DNA of 64,000 bases from CAIXSC01 sp046349855. Its GTDB lineage: Bacteria > Planctomycetota > Planctomycetia > Pirellulales > Pirellulaceae. Shown piece after piece: positions 8,138 through 16,134 of the stretch. A program made the translations under genes and the position numbers. The notes under the pieces are model-generated. The model searched no databases. It had not been told where the DNA came from and was given only the letters and a program-made list of their open reading frames with translations. The stretch is taken from the NCBI GenBank assembly GCA_046349855.1, contig JAXMBM010000029.1, positions 24,320 through 88,319 of the forward strand, read 5' to 3'. Every line of letters begins with the position of its first letter. The stretch's first letter is position 1.

Positions 8138-9271
8138 TCAACTCCCGACCGGCCCGGAATCGTAGATCCGGTAGGTCTTGGTGAGCTTGGCACCGCCGCG
8201 CTGCAATGACTTGAGCGACAGGTAGTTGCTCTCGAGCACCCAGGAGAATTCCGCTTCCTCGACCCCCCACGCCAAACACTCGGGAACGAGCCGGGCAAGC
8301 ACGACGACTCCCAATCCCCACTTCTGGAACTCCGGGACGACATTGGTCGTGATCAGCCGGATTTTCTTGATCGCCCGGCGATTCCACAGGAGCCGGAGGA
8401 AACCGAACGGAAACAGGCGACCGTCGATCAGTTTGATGCGCGGGTTGTAGTCCAACAACCCGAAGGCGCACGCCACCGGCTTGCCATCCACCTCGGCGAT
8501 CGTCGTCATCTCGGGAACGATCAGGTGCTTCATTTCCTTGCTGATATGCTCGACCTCGCCATCCGACAACGGCGTAAATCCCCAGGTCCCCTGCAGCGAC
8601 TGGTTGTAGATCCGCAGAAACGTCCGGACCTCGTCGCGGAACCGGGACGGGTCGAGCCGGCGGAGCTTCACCTGAAAACGATTTACCGCCTCCTGGACGA
8701 CGAATTCGAGTTTTTTGTCGAGCGAGCCGAGCATGCCGACCTCGCCCCAGAACGCATACAGATCCTGGATCTTGTGGAAGCCGCAGGCCTCGATGAGTTC
8801 CGCGTAGTAGGGGTGGTTGTAGGTCATCATGAACGTCGGGGGGCTGTCAAATCCGTCGACAAGCAGCCCGCATTCGTAGTTCAACGACGGATTGATCGGC
8901 CCGCGCATCGAGTGCACGTCCCGCTCGGCAAACCACTGCCGAGCAGCGGCGAACAATCCCTGGGCCGCCTCCAGATCGCGTTCGCATTCAAAGAAGCCGA
9001 AAATTCCCTGACGCTGCTGAGTACGCTCGATGTGCCGGGGATTCACAATCGCCGCCAGGCGTCCCACCGGCCGGCCGTCGCGCAGCGCCAGAAACGTTTG
9101 CCCCTGGCAGTAGTCGTAAAACGGATGGTGCTTGTACCCCACCAGCTCGGCGAGCGACTTGCGCAGCGGAGGCACCCAATTGGGATCTCCCCGGTAGAGC
9201 GTCCAGGGGAGCTGCAGGAATTGCTGGCGTTCTTGGCGGCTGAAAACGGGCTTTACGACAAGGCTCGACAT
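8138..9271 (-). CDS. GNAT-fold N-acyltransferase-like protein
   Basis: 377 residues. The N-terminal part has LPWTLYRGDPNWVPPL and FLALRDGRPVGRLAAIVNPRH, a pattern shared by a widespread conserved family of GNAT-like proteins. A GRLAAI strand and a GPINPSLNYECGLLVDGFD segment lie near residues 72-142. The C-terminal half carries a second GNAT-like unit (TTIAEVDGKPVACAFGLLDYN, then VVPEFQKWGLGVVVLARLV, where an acetyl-CoA pyrophosphate loop would be). The acyl donor and acceptor are unknown. It is upstream of and co-directional with the ketosynthase-like gene (74-base gap) and diverges from the SDR genes at 9401, a context that suggests lipid or acyl metabolism. ATG 9271 is the natural start. 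Confidence 0.7.
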   Translation of the reverse strand: MSSLVVKPVFSRQERQQFLQLPWTLYRGDPNWVPPLRKSLAELVGYKHHPFYDYCQGQTFLALRDGRPVGRLAAIVNPRHIERTQQRQGIFGFFECERDLEAAQGLFAAARQWFAERDVHSMRGPINPSLNYECGLLVDGFDSPPTFMMTYNHPYYAELIEACGFHKIQDLYAFWGEVGMLGSLDKKLEFVVQEAVNRFQVKLRRLDPSRFRDEVRTFLRIYNQSLQGTWGFTPLSDGEVEHISKEMKHLIVPEMTTIAEVDGKPVACAFGLLDYNPRIKLIDGRLFPFGFLRLLWNRRAIKKIRLITTNVVPEFQKWGLGVVVLARLVPECLAWGVEEAEFSWVLESNYLSLKSLQRGGAKLTKTYRIYDSGPVGS

Positions 9272-9400
9272 GCGTACAAACCTGCTGCACCGGAGGAAGA
9301 GAAGCGTCTGGCGGGCGTGATCTTAACACGTTCCGTAGGAAACCACAGGCCAGCCGTTTCGTAAGGATCCCGGCCGTTCCACGAGGGAGTAAGCCGAATC

Positions 9401-10402
9401 ATGCCGATCCTGGTTACGGGTGCCACGGGCTTGCTCGGCAATAACATCGTTCGTCAGCTCTTGGCCCAGGGACGGCCGGTTCGCGTCCTGGTCCGTCCTG
9501 ACGCCGATCCGCAGCCGCTCGACGGCCTGGACGTGGAAGTCGTCGAGGGGGATGTGCGCGATGCCGAGTCCGTGCGCCGGGCGTGCCACCTCACGGAGGG
9601 GGTCATCCACGCGGCGGCCCTAGTTCATATCGGTCATACGCGCACCGCGTTGCAGCGGGAAATCAACGTCGAAGGAACTCGACATGTCGCCGAAGCTGCC
9701 CAGCTTTACCAGATTCGCCTGGTTCATGTATCCACCATCAACGCCCTGGGCGTAGCACGCGGCATTCAACCCTTTGCCGAGGATACGCTGCGTGCCCCGA
9801 ACGTGCATTGCGGCTACGTTTCCACCAAGCGGGCGTCCGAGGAGGTGGTGCGCGAACTCCTGCCGCACGGCCTGGACGCCGTGATCGTCAACCCGTCCCT
9901 GATGTTCGGCCCCTGGGATTGGAAACCCTCCTCGGGGCAAATGTTCCTGCAGGTTGTCCAGCGTCAACCCCTGCTCGCCCCCCCCGGTGGGGTCAGCATC
10001 TGCAGTGTCGAGGACGTGGCCGACGCGGTCATCGCGGCCCTCGATCTGGCCCCCACGGGCCGACAGTATATCCTTGCAGGACACAACATTACCTACCTCG
10101 CCCTGTGGCAACAGATGGCCCAACTCGCCGGCTCGCGCCCGCCGCAGGGGAGCTTTGGACCGCTGGTCGCCCTGGCCGCCGGCTTCCTGGGCGACCTATT
10201 GAGTCATCTGGGAGGTAGCGAAGGGGAAGTGAATTCAGTGGCCATCCGGATGTCCCGTCTCCATCATTACTGCGACAGCAATCGAGCCATAACGGAGTTA
10301 AGATATCGCATCCGTCCGCTCGAAGAGACTTTAGAACGAGCCTATGAGTGGTTGGCCGAACACCACCAGCTCAGGGGAAGGTACTGTCCCCAACACCACT
10401 GA
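9401..10402 (+). CDS. Extended SDR: NAD(P)-dependent epimerase/dehydratase-like
   Basis: 333 residues. The Rossmann motif TGATGLLGNNI (GxxGxxG) is at residues 6-16, and the catalytic YVSTK (YxxxK) is near residue 145, after the SDR strand VHVSTINALG. The order matches extended SDRs such as dihydroflavonol-4-reductase-like and HpnA-like enzymes, which oxidise or reduce sugars or sterol-like substrates with NAD(P)(H). The specific substrate cannot be assigned. A related but distinct SDR follows 29 bases downstream on the same strand, and the two are likely co-transcribed. The gene is divergent from the GNAT-like gene, so the 9272-9400 gap must hold its promoter, but no convincing sigma-70 boxes are visible. 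Confidence 0.85.
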   Translation: MPILVTGATGLLGNNIVRQLLAQGRPVRVLVRPDADPQPLDGLDVEVVEGDVRDAESVRRACHLTEGVIHAAALVHIGHTRTALQREINVEGTRHVAEAAQLYQIRLVHVSTINALGVARGIQPFAEDTLRAPNVHCGYVSTKRASEEVVRELLPHGLDAVIVNPSLMFGPWDWKPSSGQMFLQVVQRQPLLAPPGGVSICSVEDVADAVIAALDLAPTGRQYILAGHNITYLALWQQMAQLAGSRPPQGSFGPLVALAAGFLGDLLSHLGGSEGEVNSVAIRMSRLHHYCDSNRAITELRYRIRPLEETLERAYEWLAEHHQLRGRYCPQHH

Positions 10403-10431
10403 TCGCACGGTTGTCGGAGAGGTTGCTTGGG

Positions 10432-11493
10432 ATGGCGCGCATTCTTGTAACAGGGGCCAGCGGGTTCGTCGGCGGCCATCTGGTGGAAGCATTACTGGCC
10501 CGCGGCGCCCAGGTCCGCTGCCTGCTGCGACCGAAACTCTCCCCGGGCAGTCTGCCACTCGACGACATCGAAACTCACACAGGTGATCTGCTCGATATCG
10601 AAGCCGTGACGCGCGCGGTCGAGGGTTGCGAGACCGTCTACCATGTGGCCGGCGCAACGGGGGCCCTGCGTCCCGAGGACTTCCGCAAGGTCAATGTCGA
10701 CGGCACCGCCAACGTCGTGCAGGCCTGCCTGGCCCAGCAACGCCCTCCCATCCTGGTTGTCGTGTCGTCCGTTTCCGCGGTCGGCCCCGCCACGCTCGAT
10801 CGCCCCCACGTCGAAACCGACCCACCGCGTCCCATGTCGCTGTATGGAAAGAGCAAGCGTGGCGGGGAAGAGGTGGCGGAGGCCGAGGCGGCACGCCTGC
10901 CGCTGACCATCGTACGTCCAGGGATCGTTTTTGGTCCCCGCGATCGCGCTCTGCTGCCTGCCGTACGGATGATCTGGCGAGCTCGGTGTCACGTGTTGCC
11001 GCGGCTGCGTACGCCGCCCTTGTCGTTCATTGAAGTGCGCGATCTGGCGCAGATCCTGATCGCCGCGGCCGAACGAGGGCGACGCGTTGCGCCGCCGGGC
11101 ACCATGCCCCCGGGGACGGGAGACGGCTACTACTTTGCCACACTAGAGGACTTTCCGACCTACAGCGAATTCGGCCAGATTTTGGCCCGCGCGATGGGGC
11201 GCCGAGGGGTGCTTCCGGTCACTCCGCCGCGCCCCATTCCCTGGCTCGTCGGCCTGGTGAACGAGGGGATCGCTCAAGTCCGGCAGCGTCCCGCGGTCTA
11301 CTCACGCGACAAATTCTACGAAGCGGTCGTCGAGTCCTGGGCGTGCTCGAACCGAGCCACCCGCGAACAACTCGGCTTTACTCCGTCCGCCCCATTCGAC
11401 CAGCAGGTCCGCGAGACCATTCGCTGGTATGTCGAACATGGCTGGCTGAAAACGTATCTGATGTCCCGCGAGCAGCGATTGTCTCAGCTGTGA
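10432..11493 (+). CDS. Extended SDR: NAD(P)-dependent epimerase/dehydratase-like (second of a pair)
   Basis: 353 residues from ATG 10432, chosen because the Rossmann strand ARILVTGASGFVGGHLVEAL must begin at the N-terminus; an upstream extension would add unrelated sequence. GASGFVGG binds the dinucleotide, and YGKSK near residue 140 is the catalytic YxxxK, after VVVSSVSAVG. The long C-terminal region (about residues 190-350) would form the substrate pocket, as in 3-beta-hydroxysteroid dehydrogenase-like and dihydroflavonol reductase-like enzymes. The substrate is unknown. It is a paralogue of the gene 29 bases upstream rather than a recent duplicate, since the sequences differ throughout. 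A strong GC hairpin follows at 11511-11547. Confidence 0.85.
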   Translation: MARILVTGASGFVGGHLVEALLARGAQVRCLLRPKLSPGSLPLDDIETHTGDLLDIEAVTRAVEGCETVYHVAGATGALRPEDFRKVNVDGTANVVQACLAQQRPPILVVVSSVSAVGPATLDRPHVETDPPRPMSLYGKSKRGGEEVAEAEAARLPLTIVRPGIVFGPRDRALLPAVRMIWRARCHVLPRLRTPPLSFIEVRDLAQILIAAAERGRRVAPPGTMPPGTGDGYYFATLEDFPTYSEFGQILARAMGRRGVLPVTPPRPIPWLVGLVNEGIAQVRQRPAVYSRDKFYEAVVESWACSNRATREQLGFTPSAPFDQQVRETIRWYVEHGWLKTYLMSREQRLSQL

Positions 11494-11510
11494 ATGGCGC
11501 GCGAACTTCG

Positions 11511-11547
11511 GGCGGGCCGCCGCGGCGTCGTGAACGGCCGGCCCGCC
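11511..11547. terminator. GC hairpin between convergent genes
   Basis: GGCGGGCCG (11511-11519) pairs perfectly with CGGCCCGCC (11539-11547) across a 19-base loop. It lies in the 92-base gap between the convergent SDR and dehydratase genes. No T-run is present on either side. Confidence 0.4.
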
Positions 11548-11585
11548 AGCGCGGCCGAGGCCCGCTGGTCGAAGTCTAGCCAGGG

Positions 11586-13577
11586 TCATCCGGCCGAGCG
11601 GTCAGTGGCCAGTGCCCGTTCGCCCGCCGCCAGCAATTGCACGATGCGGTCGACATCGTAGACACAGCCGCCCCAGGTGCCGCCGCCAGCACGCTGCAGC
11701 GCGGCCCAAAGACGCGTGTCGTCCGGCAAACTGGGATCCGGGGCCAGGTCCTCGCGCGGAGCCCGCGCCGCCAGCACGGCGACTCCCTCGTCAGGACCAA
11801 ACTCCTGATCTCCCACTCCCACCAGGTCGACCGTTCCCGTCAGCTGATTGCGGTCGATGACGATGCGTATGCGGTCCCCGTCGCGGACCTTGCCGATCGG
11901 TCCGCCCGCCAGCGCTTCGGGCCCCACGTGACCAATGCACGCCCCGGTACTGACTCCGGAGAACCGAGCGTCGGTTACGACCGCGACCTCGCGTCCCCAG
12001 GGGAGGAATTTGAGAGCCGAAGTGATCTGGTAGGTTTCCTCCATGCCCGATCCTTGCGGACCGCGAGCCACGAGTACCAGGATATCACCGGGGCGGAGCG
12101 GCCGCGTTCCCTGGCCCTTGATGGCGGCAATCGCCGCTCGTTCGCTGGTGAAGACGCGGGCCGGGCCGGTCTTGCGATAGACACCGTCGGCCCCGACCAC
12201 CTGAGGATCGATAGCCGTCGCCTTGATGACCGCTCCTTCCGGACAGAGGTTGCCGCGGGGAAAACAGACGGTGCTGGTGAGGCCACGCTGCCGGGCGATG
12301 TCCGGCGGAATGATCACGTCATCCGGATCGACTCCATCGCGCTGTTGGAGCAGAGCTCGCATGCGCCGGCGCCGCTCGGACGTTTCCCATTCATCGAGTG
12401 CCTCGCCCCAGGTCTGCCCGGTCACGATGCGAGCGGACAGGTCGAGCAGGCCGAGACGTCGCAGGTGGAGCATGATCTCGGGGACACCGCCCGCCAGAAA
12501 CACACGCACCGTCGGGTGATTCGTCGGTCCGTTGGGCAACACGTCGACGAACCGCGGCACACTCCGGTTCACTTCGTTCCAGGCATCGACCGTGGGACGA
12601 GGCAGGCCAGCGGCAAACGCGATGGCCGGAATATGCAGCAGCAGGTTGGTGGATCCGCCGCAGGCCGCATGCACCACCATGGCATTGCGGATCGAGGCCG
12701 CGGTGAGGATCTGCCGCATCGTCATCCCGCGCTCGGCCAACTGCCGCAACGCGGCCGCACTGCGCCGCGCCATGTCGAGCCACACTGGCTGTCCGCTGGG
12801 CGCGAGTGCCGAATGGGGCAAGGAGAGTCCCAGCGCTTCGCCCACGACCTGCGAGGTGGCAGCCGTGCCAAGAAACTGGCAGCCTCCCCCGGGAGAACCG
12901 CAGGCGGCGCAGCCAGCCGCGGCCGCTTCTTCCAGTGAGATCTGGCCGTGGGCGTAACGGGCGCCAATCGTCTGCACTTTGCCAGCGTCTTCGCCGTGCG
13001 TGGGCGGTAGCGTCACGCCCCCCGGGACCAGCACGCCGGGCAGGTCGTGCATGGCCGCCAGGGCGATCATCATGGCTGGCAACCCCTTGTCGCACGTGGC
13101 CACTCCCAGGACGCCAGCCCGCGTCGGCAGGGAGCGGATCAGGCGGCGCAGCACGAGGGCGGCATCGTTGCGATACGGGAGGCTGTCGAACATGCCGGTG
13201 GTCCCCTGCGAGCGCCCGTCGCACGGGTCGGACACAAAGGCAGCAAACGGCACCCCGCCGGCGGCCTTGATCTCCCGCGCCGCCTCCTGCACCAGCAGGC
13301 CCACTTCCCAATGTCCGGTGTGGTATCCCAAGGCAATCGGCGTCCCGTCCGCCGCCCGCACGCCTCCCTGAGTGCTCAACAGGAGATACTGCGGTCCGAG
13401 CATGTCCTCGGGCTTCCACCCCATGCCGGCGTTCTGCGTCCAGCCGAACAGATGCCCGCTGGGCCATTCCCGCAGCATCTCGTCGTTCAGCGGCAGGCGG
13501 CCGGCCGGGCCCGGACCATGGGTGCGAATGTCGTACAGGGAGTCGTCATCGGCGGCGGGTCGAGGAGATTCAGCCAT
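11586..13577 (-). CDS. yjhG: IlvD/Edd-family dehydratase, YjhG/YagF (D-xylonate dehydratase) type
   Basis: 663 residues from ATG 13577, which has GGAG five bases upstream; an earlier TTG would add nine residues. Cluster-binding cysteines of the IlvD/Edd superfamily are visible in SDPCDGRSQGTTGMFDS, GVATCDKGLPAMM and AACGSPGGGCQFLGTAATSQ. The N-terminus (IRTHGPGPAGRLPLNDEML) and the overall length match the YjhG/YagF subgroup rather than IlvD (about 560 residues) or Edd (about 600). These enzymes dehydrate aldonic acids such as D-xylonate to the 2-keto-3-deoxy acid using an Fe-S cluster, as part of oxidative pentose breakdown. Other aldonates are possible. No companion aldolase or sugar dehydrogenase is adjacent; it follows rpoN on the same strand after 63 bases. 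Confidence 0.85.
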   Translation of the reverse strand: MAESPRPAADDDSLYDIRTHGPGPAGRLPLNDEMLREWPSGHLFGWTQNAGMGWKPEDMLGPQYLLLSTQGGVRAADGTPIALGYHTGHWEVGLLVQEAAREIKAAGGVPFAAFVSDPCDGRSQGTTGMFDSLPYRNDAALVLRRLIRSLPTRAGVLGVATCDKGLPAMMIALAAMHDLPGVLVPGGVTLPPTHGEDAGKVQTIGARYAHGQISLEEAAAAGCAACGSPGGGCQFLGTAATSQVVGEALGLSLPHSALAPSGQPVWLDMARRSAAALRQLAERGMTMRQILTAASIRNAMVVHAACGGSTNLLLHIPAIAFAAGLPRPTVDAWNEVNRSVPRFVDVLPNGPTNHPTVRVFLAGGVPEIMLHLRRLGLLDLSARIVTGQTWGEALDEWETSERRRRMRALLQQRDGVDPDDVIIPPDIARQRGLTSTVCFPRGNLCPEGAVIKATAIDPQVVGADGVYRKTGPARVFTSERAAIAAIKGQGTRPLRPGDILVLVARGPQGSGMEETYQITSALKFLPWGREVAVVTDARFSGVSTGACIGHVGPEALAGGPIGKVRDGDRIRIVIDRNQLTGTVDLVGVGDQEFGPDEGVAVLAARAPREDLAPDPSLPDDTRLWAALQRAGGGTWGGCVYDVDRIVQLLAAGERALATDRSAG

Positions 13578-13640
13578 CGCGGCTCCAGCGGGAGAAACAG
13601 ACAACAGACAACAGTCAGCGGGTGGGGCACGATTCCCAGA

Positions 13641-15125
13641 CTACTCGGCGGACCACTCACGGCGCTGCCGGGAACTGGGGATGTTCATTTTCTGGCGGTA
13701 CTTGGTGATGGTCCGCCGCGCCACGTTGAGACCGTGGTTCTTCAGCTGTTTGACCAGATCGTCGTCGCTGTAGGGCGATTTCTTGTCTTCGTGGTCGACG
13801 ATTTCCTGCAGCTTGATGCGGATGATGTCCCAGGCCACATCCTCACCATCCTCGCTCTGGGTTCCTCCCACGAAGAACCGTTTGAGGGGCATGATGCCGC
13901 GCGGTGTCTGCACCCACTTGTCGTCGACCGCGCGGCTGACCGTCGTCACGTGGACCCCCACCTTGTCGGCGATCTGCTGCATTTTCAGCGGCTGGATGAA
14001 TTCGGGCCCCTCGTCCAGGAACGCAATCTGGTGGTCGACGATGGCCTGCGCCACTTTGGTGAGCGTGCTGCGCCGCTGCTCAATCGATTCGATCAGCCAC
14101 TGCGCCGCATTGATCTTCCGCTTGATGTATTCCTTCTCCTCGACCGTGGCGGTGCCGCTGGCCAGTCGCTGCCGGTAATACTCGCTGATGAACAGGGTCG
14201 GCGTGCGATCGTCTTCCAGCACCACTCGGTAGCGACCGTCGGCCCCTTTCTCCACCACGATATCGGGCGTGACGGCCGGCACATGCGATTCGGCGTAGGC
14301 CGCGCCGGGGCGGGGGTTGAGCTTGCGGAGTTCGTCCCAGGTGGCGCGAATGGTCTCCAGCGAGTAGCCGGTGGCCCGCTGGATCTGCGGCAGGCGATTA
14401 TCCCGCAGATCCTCCAGATGCCCCGAAATGATCCGCACCAGTTCGTCGTGATAAGGCTGGCCGGGACGGAGTTGCAGGAGCAGGCATTCCTTGAGGTCCC
14501 GGGCCGCCACGCCCACCGGATCCAGATGCTGGACCACCTCCAGCGCCCATTCGGCCACTTCCAACTGGTCCTCCGTCGCATCGGGCGGCAACAGGTCGCG
14601 CAAGTGGCAGCGGAGGTAGCCGCCATCCTGGGCATCGAGCGTCGAGATGATCCGTTCGGCGATCCCGCGGATCTCGTCGTCGATATCCTGTTCGCCCAGT
14701 TGCCTCAGCAGATGTTCGTTCAGCGTCTCGGCCCGCGATTCGATGTTCGCGATGGCGTCGTGCTTCCGATCCGCTTCCTCGTCCATCCGGTTGACCGAAC
14801 GGCGGGGGGATTCGTCGAAGAAATCGGGGACTTCGCGGTCGAGATCGACCAGGCGTTCAAAGTCCTCAGCCCCCTCCTTGGCGTCGACCACCATCTCCCG
14901 TTCGCCCTCGGACCGCTCGTCCGCGGTCGGGGGTTCGGCGGGGGTTTCCGCGGGCTCGGGAGGCGTTTCCGTCACCTCGAGCAAAGGGTTCTCCGCCAAC
15001 TCCTGCTCAATACGCTCCTGCAAAGCCAGAATCGGCAGCTGCAGGATCTCCATCGACTGGATCATCCGCGGCGCCAACTTCTGGACTTGAACCTGTCGAG
15101 CTTCCAGGCCCAGTGACAAACGCAT
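13641..15125 (-). CDS. rpoN: RNA polymerase sigma-54 factor
   Basis: 494 residues with the full sigma-54 layout. Region I is glutamine/leucine-rich (LEARQVQVQKLAPRMIQSME). An acidic linker covers residues 50-110 (ETPPEPAETPAEPP). The core-binding region follows, then a helix-turn-helix near residue 385 (IADKVGVHVTTVSRAV), and the RpoN box ARRTITKYRQKMNI at the C-terminus, which reads the -24 promoter element. It directs transcription that depends on AAA+ activators. The gene starts 8 bases after the recR stop, so it belongs to the dnaX-ybaB-recR-rpoN run. No sigma-54 promoter (TGGCAC-N5-TTGC) was found in the window. Confidence 0.97.
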   Translation of the reverse strand: MRLSLGLEARQVQVQKLAPRMIQSMEILQLPILALQERIEQELAENPLLEVTETPPEPAETPAEPPTADERSEGEREMVVDAKEGAEDFERLVDLDREVPDFFDESPRRSVNRMDEEADRKHDAIANIESRAETLNEHLLRQLGEQDIDDEIRGIAERIISTLDAQDGGYLRCHLRDLLPPDATEDQLEVAEWALEVVQHLDPVGVAARDLKECLLLQLRPGQPYHDELVRIISGHLEDLRDNRLPQIQRATGYSLETIRATWDELRKLNPRPGAAYAESHVPAVTPDIVVEKGADGRYRVVLEDDRTPTLFISEYYRQRLASGTATVEEKEYIKRKINAAQWLIESIEQRRSTLTKVAQAIVDHQIAFLDEGPEFIQPLKMQQIADKVGVHVTTVSRAVDDKWVQTPRGIMPLKRFFVGGTQSEDGEDVAWDIIRIKLQEIVDHEDKKSPYSDDDLVKQLKNHGLNVARRTITKYRQKMNIPSSRQRREWSAE

Positions 15126-15133
15126 GGCGAACC

Positions 15134-15733
15134 TTAGAACTTCTGCCGTCCCGATAAAGCGTCGGCCAGAATCTCCTTGTTGGTGTACTCCAGAATACTG
15201 CCCGTCGTGATCCCGCGGGCCAAGCGCGTCAGCTGCACCGGATACTCGGCCAGCAGGTTCGAGACGTACAGGGCCGTCCCGTCCCCTTCCACCGTCGGAT
15301 TGGTCGCCATGATCACTTCCTTGAAACTACCCAACCGCACCCGTTCCACCAAGGCCTCCAGGGTCAATTGGTCAGGGCCAATCCCCTCCAAAGGTGCGAT
15401 TTTGCCGAGCAGGACATGGTAGAGGCCTTTGTAGACGCCCGACTGCTCCAGGGCCATCAGGTCCCGAGGCTGCTCGACCACACACAGGACCCCGCGGTCA
15501 CGCTTCGGATCCCGGCAGATGGCACACTCCTCGCCCTCGGCCAAGTTATAGCAGATGCGGCAATAACGGACGTTTTCCCGGACGTTGCGGATCGCGTCGG
15601 CCAGGGCGAGCGCTTCCGCCTTGGGGACCCGCAACACGTGGTAGGCCAGCCGCTCGGCCGATTTCCGGCCAATTCCAGGAAGCTTGCAGAACTCCTCGAT
15701 CACCCGGGCTACCGATTCCGTCAGCTGCGTCAT
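15134..15733 (-). CDS. recR: Recombination mediator protein RecR
   Basis: 199 residues, the usual RecR length, from ATG 15733. The order is a helix-hairpin-helix (FCKLPGIGRKSAERLAYH), a four-cysteine zinc site (CRICYNLAEGEECAICRD), a Toprim domain (GVLCVVEQPRDLMALEQSG through EVIMATNPTVEGDGTALYV) and the C-terminal LARGITTGSILEYTNKEIL segment. RecR works with RecO and RecF to load RecA on gapped DNA covered by SSB. It lies 58 bases downstream of ybaB and 8 bases upstream of rpoN. The dnaX-ybaB-recR order is widely conserved in bacteria and supports the call. Confidence 0.97.
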   Translation of the reverse strand: MTQLTESVARVIEEFCKLPGIGRKSAERLAYHVLRVPKAEALALADAIRNVRENVRYCRICYNLAEGEECAICRDPKRDRGVLCVVEQPRDLMALEQSGVYKGLYHVLLGKIAPLEGIGPDQLTLEALVERVRLGSFKEVIMATNPTVEGDGTALYVSNLLAEYPVQLTRLARGITTGSILEYTNKEILADALSGRQKF

Positions 15734-15791
15734 GCGTCGGTCTCGCTCGTTCCTTCGGGCGGTGCCACGGGTGCTTCCAGGAGCCTGGGCA

Positions 15792-16133
15792 TCAACGGGG
15801 GCCGAGCATGTCACCCATGCCCGGAAGATCGAGTCCGCCCATCGAATCCCGCATCGCCTCCATGTGCAGCTCGCGGGCGCGGAGCAGCGCCTGATTGACG
15901 GCCGTCGGCAACAGATCCTGCAACATTTCGAGCTCTTCCGGCTTGGCGAGCAACGGATCGACCTTGATCCGCAATACCTCACCCAGCCCGTTCGCTTCCA
16001 CCTCGACCAGCCCCCCACCCGCCGTCCCCTGGACACGCCGGCCTTTGAGCTGTTCGGCCACCGACTTCATCCGCTCGCCGAGCTGCGACGCATTGCGCAT
16101 CAGCCCCGCCAGCTGTCCCAATCCCTTGAACAT
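15792..16133 (-). CDS. ybaB: YbaB/EbfC-family nucleoid-associated protein
   Basis: 113 residues, the normal family size. MFKGLGQLAGLMRNASQLGERM begins the N-terminal helix, GGGLVEVEANGLGEVLRIKVDP forms the central strands, and a helix with NQALLRARELHMEAM leads to a C-terminal Gly/Met-rich tail (GGLDLPGMGDMLGPR). The protein forms tweezer-like dimers that bind DNA. Its ATG (16133) lies one base after the dnaX stop codon, indicating translational coupling, and recR follows. The position between dnaX and recR is the classical one. Confidence 0.95.
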   Translation of the reverse strand: MFKGLGQLAGLMRNASQLGERMKSVAEQLKGRRVQGTAGGGLVEVEANGLGEVLRIKVDPLLAKPEELEMLQDLLPTAVNQALLRARELHMEAMRDSMGGLDLPGMGDMLGPR

Positions 16134-16134
16134 G

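Noticed and set aside
13047..15116. Long plus-strand frame opposite rpoN and the dehydratase
   Set aside because: rpoN and the dehydratase have complete family motifs on the other strand; this frame has none.
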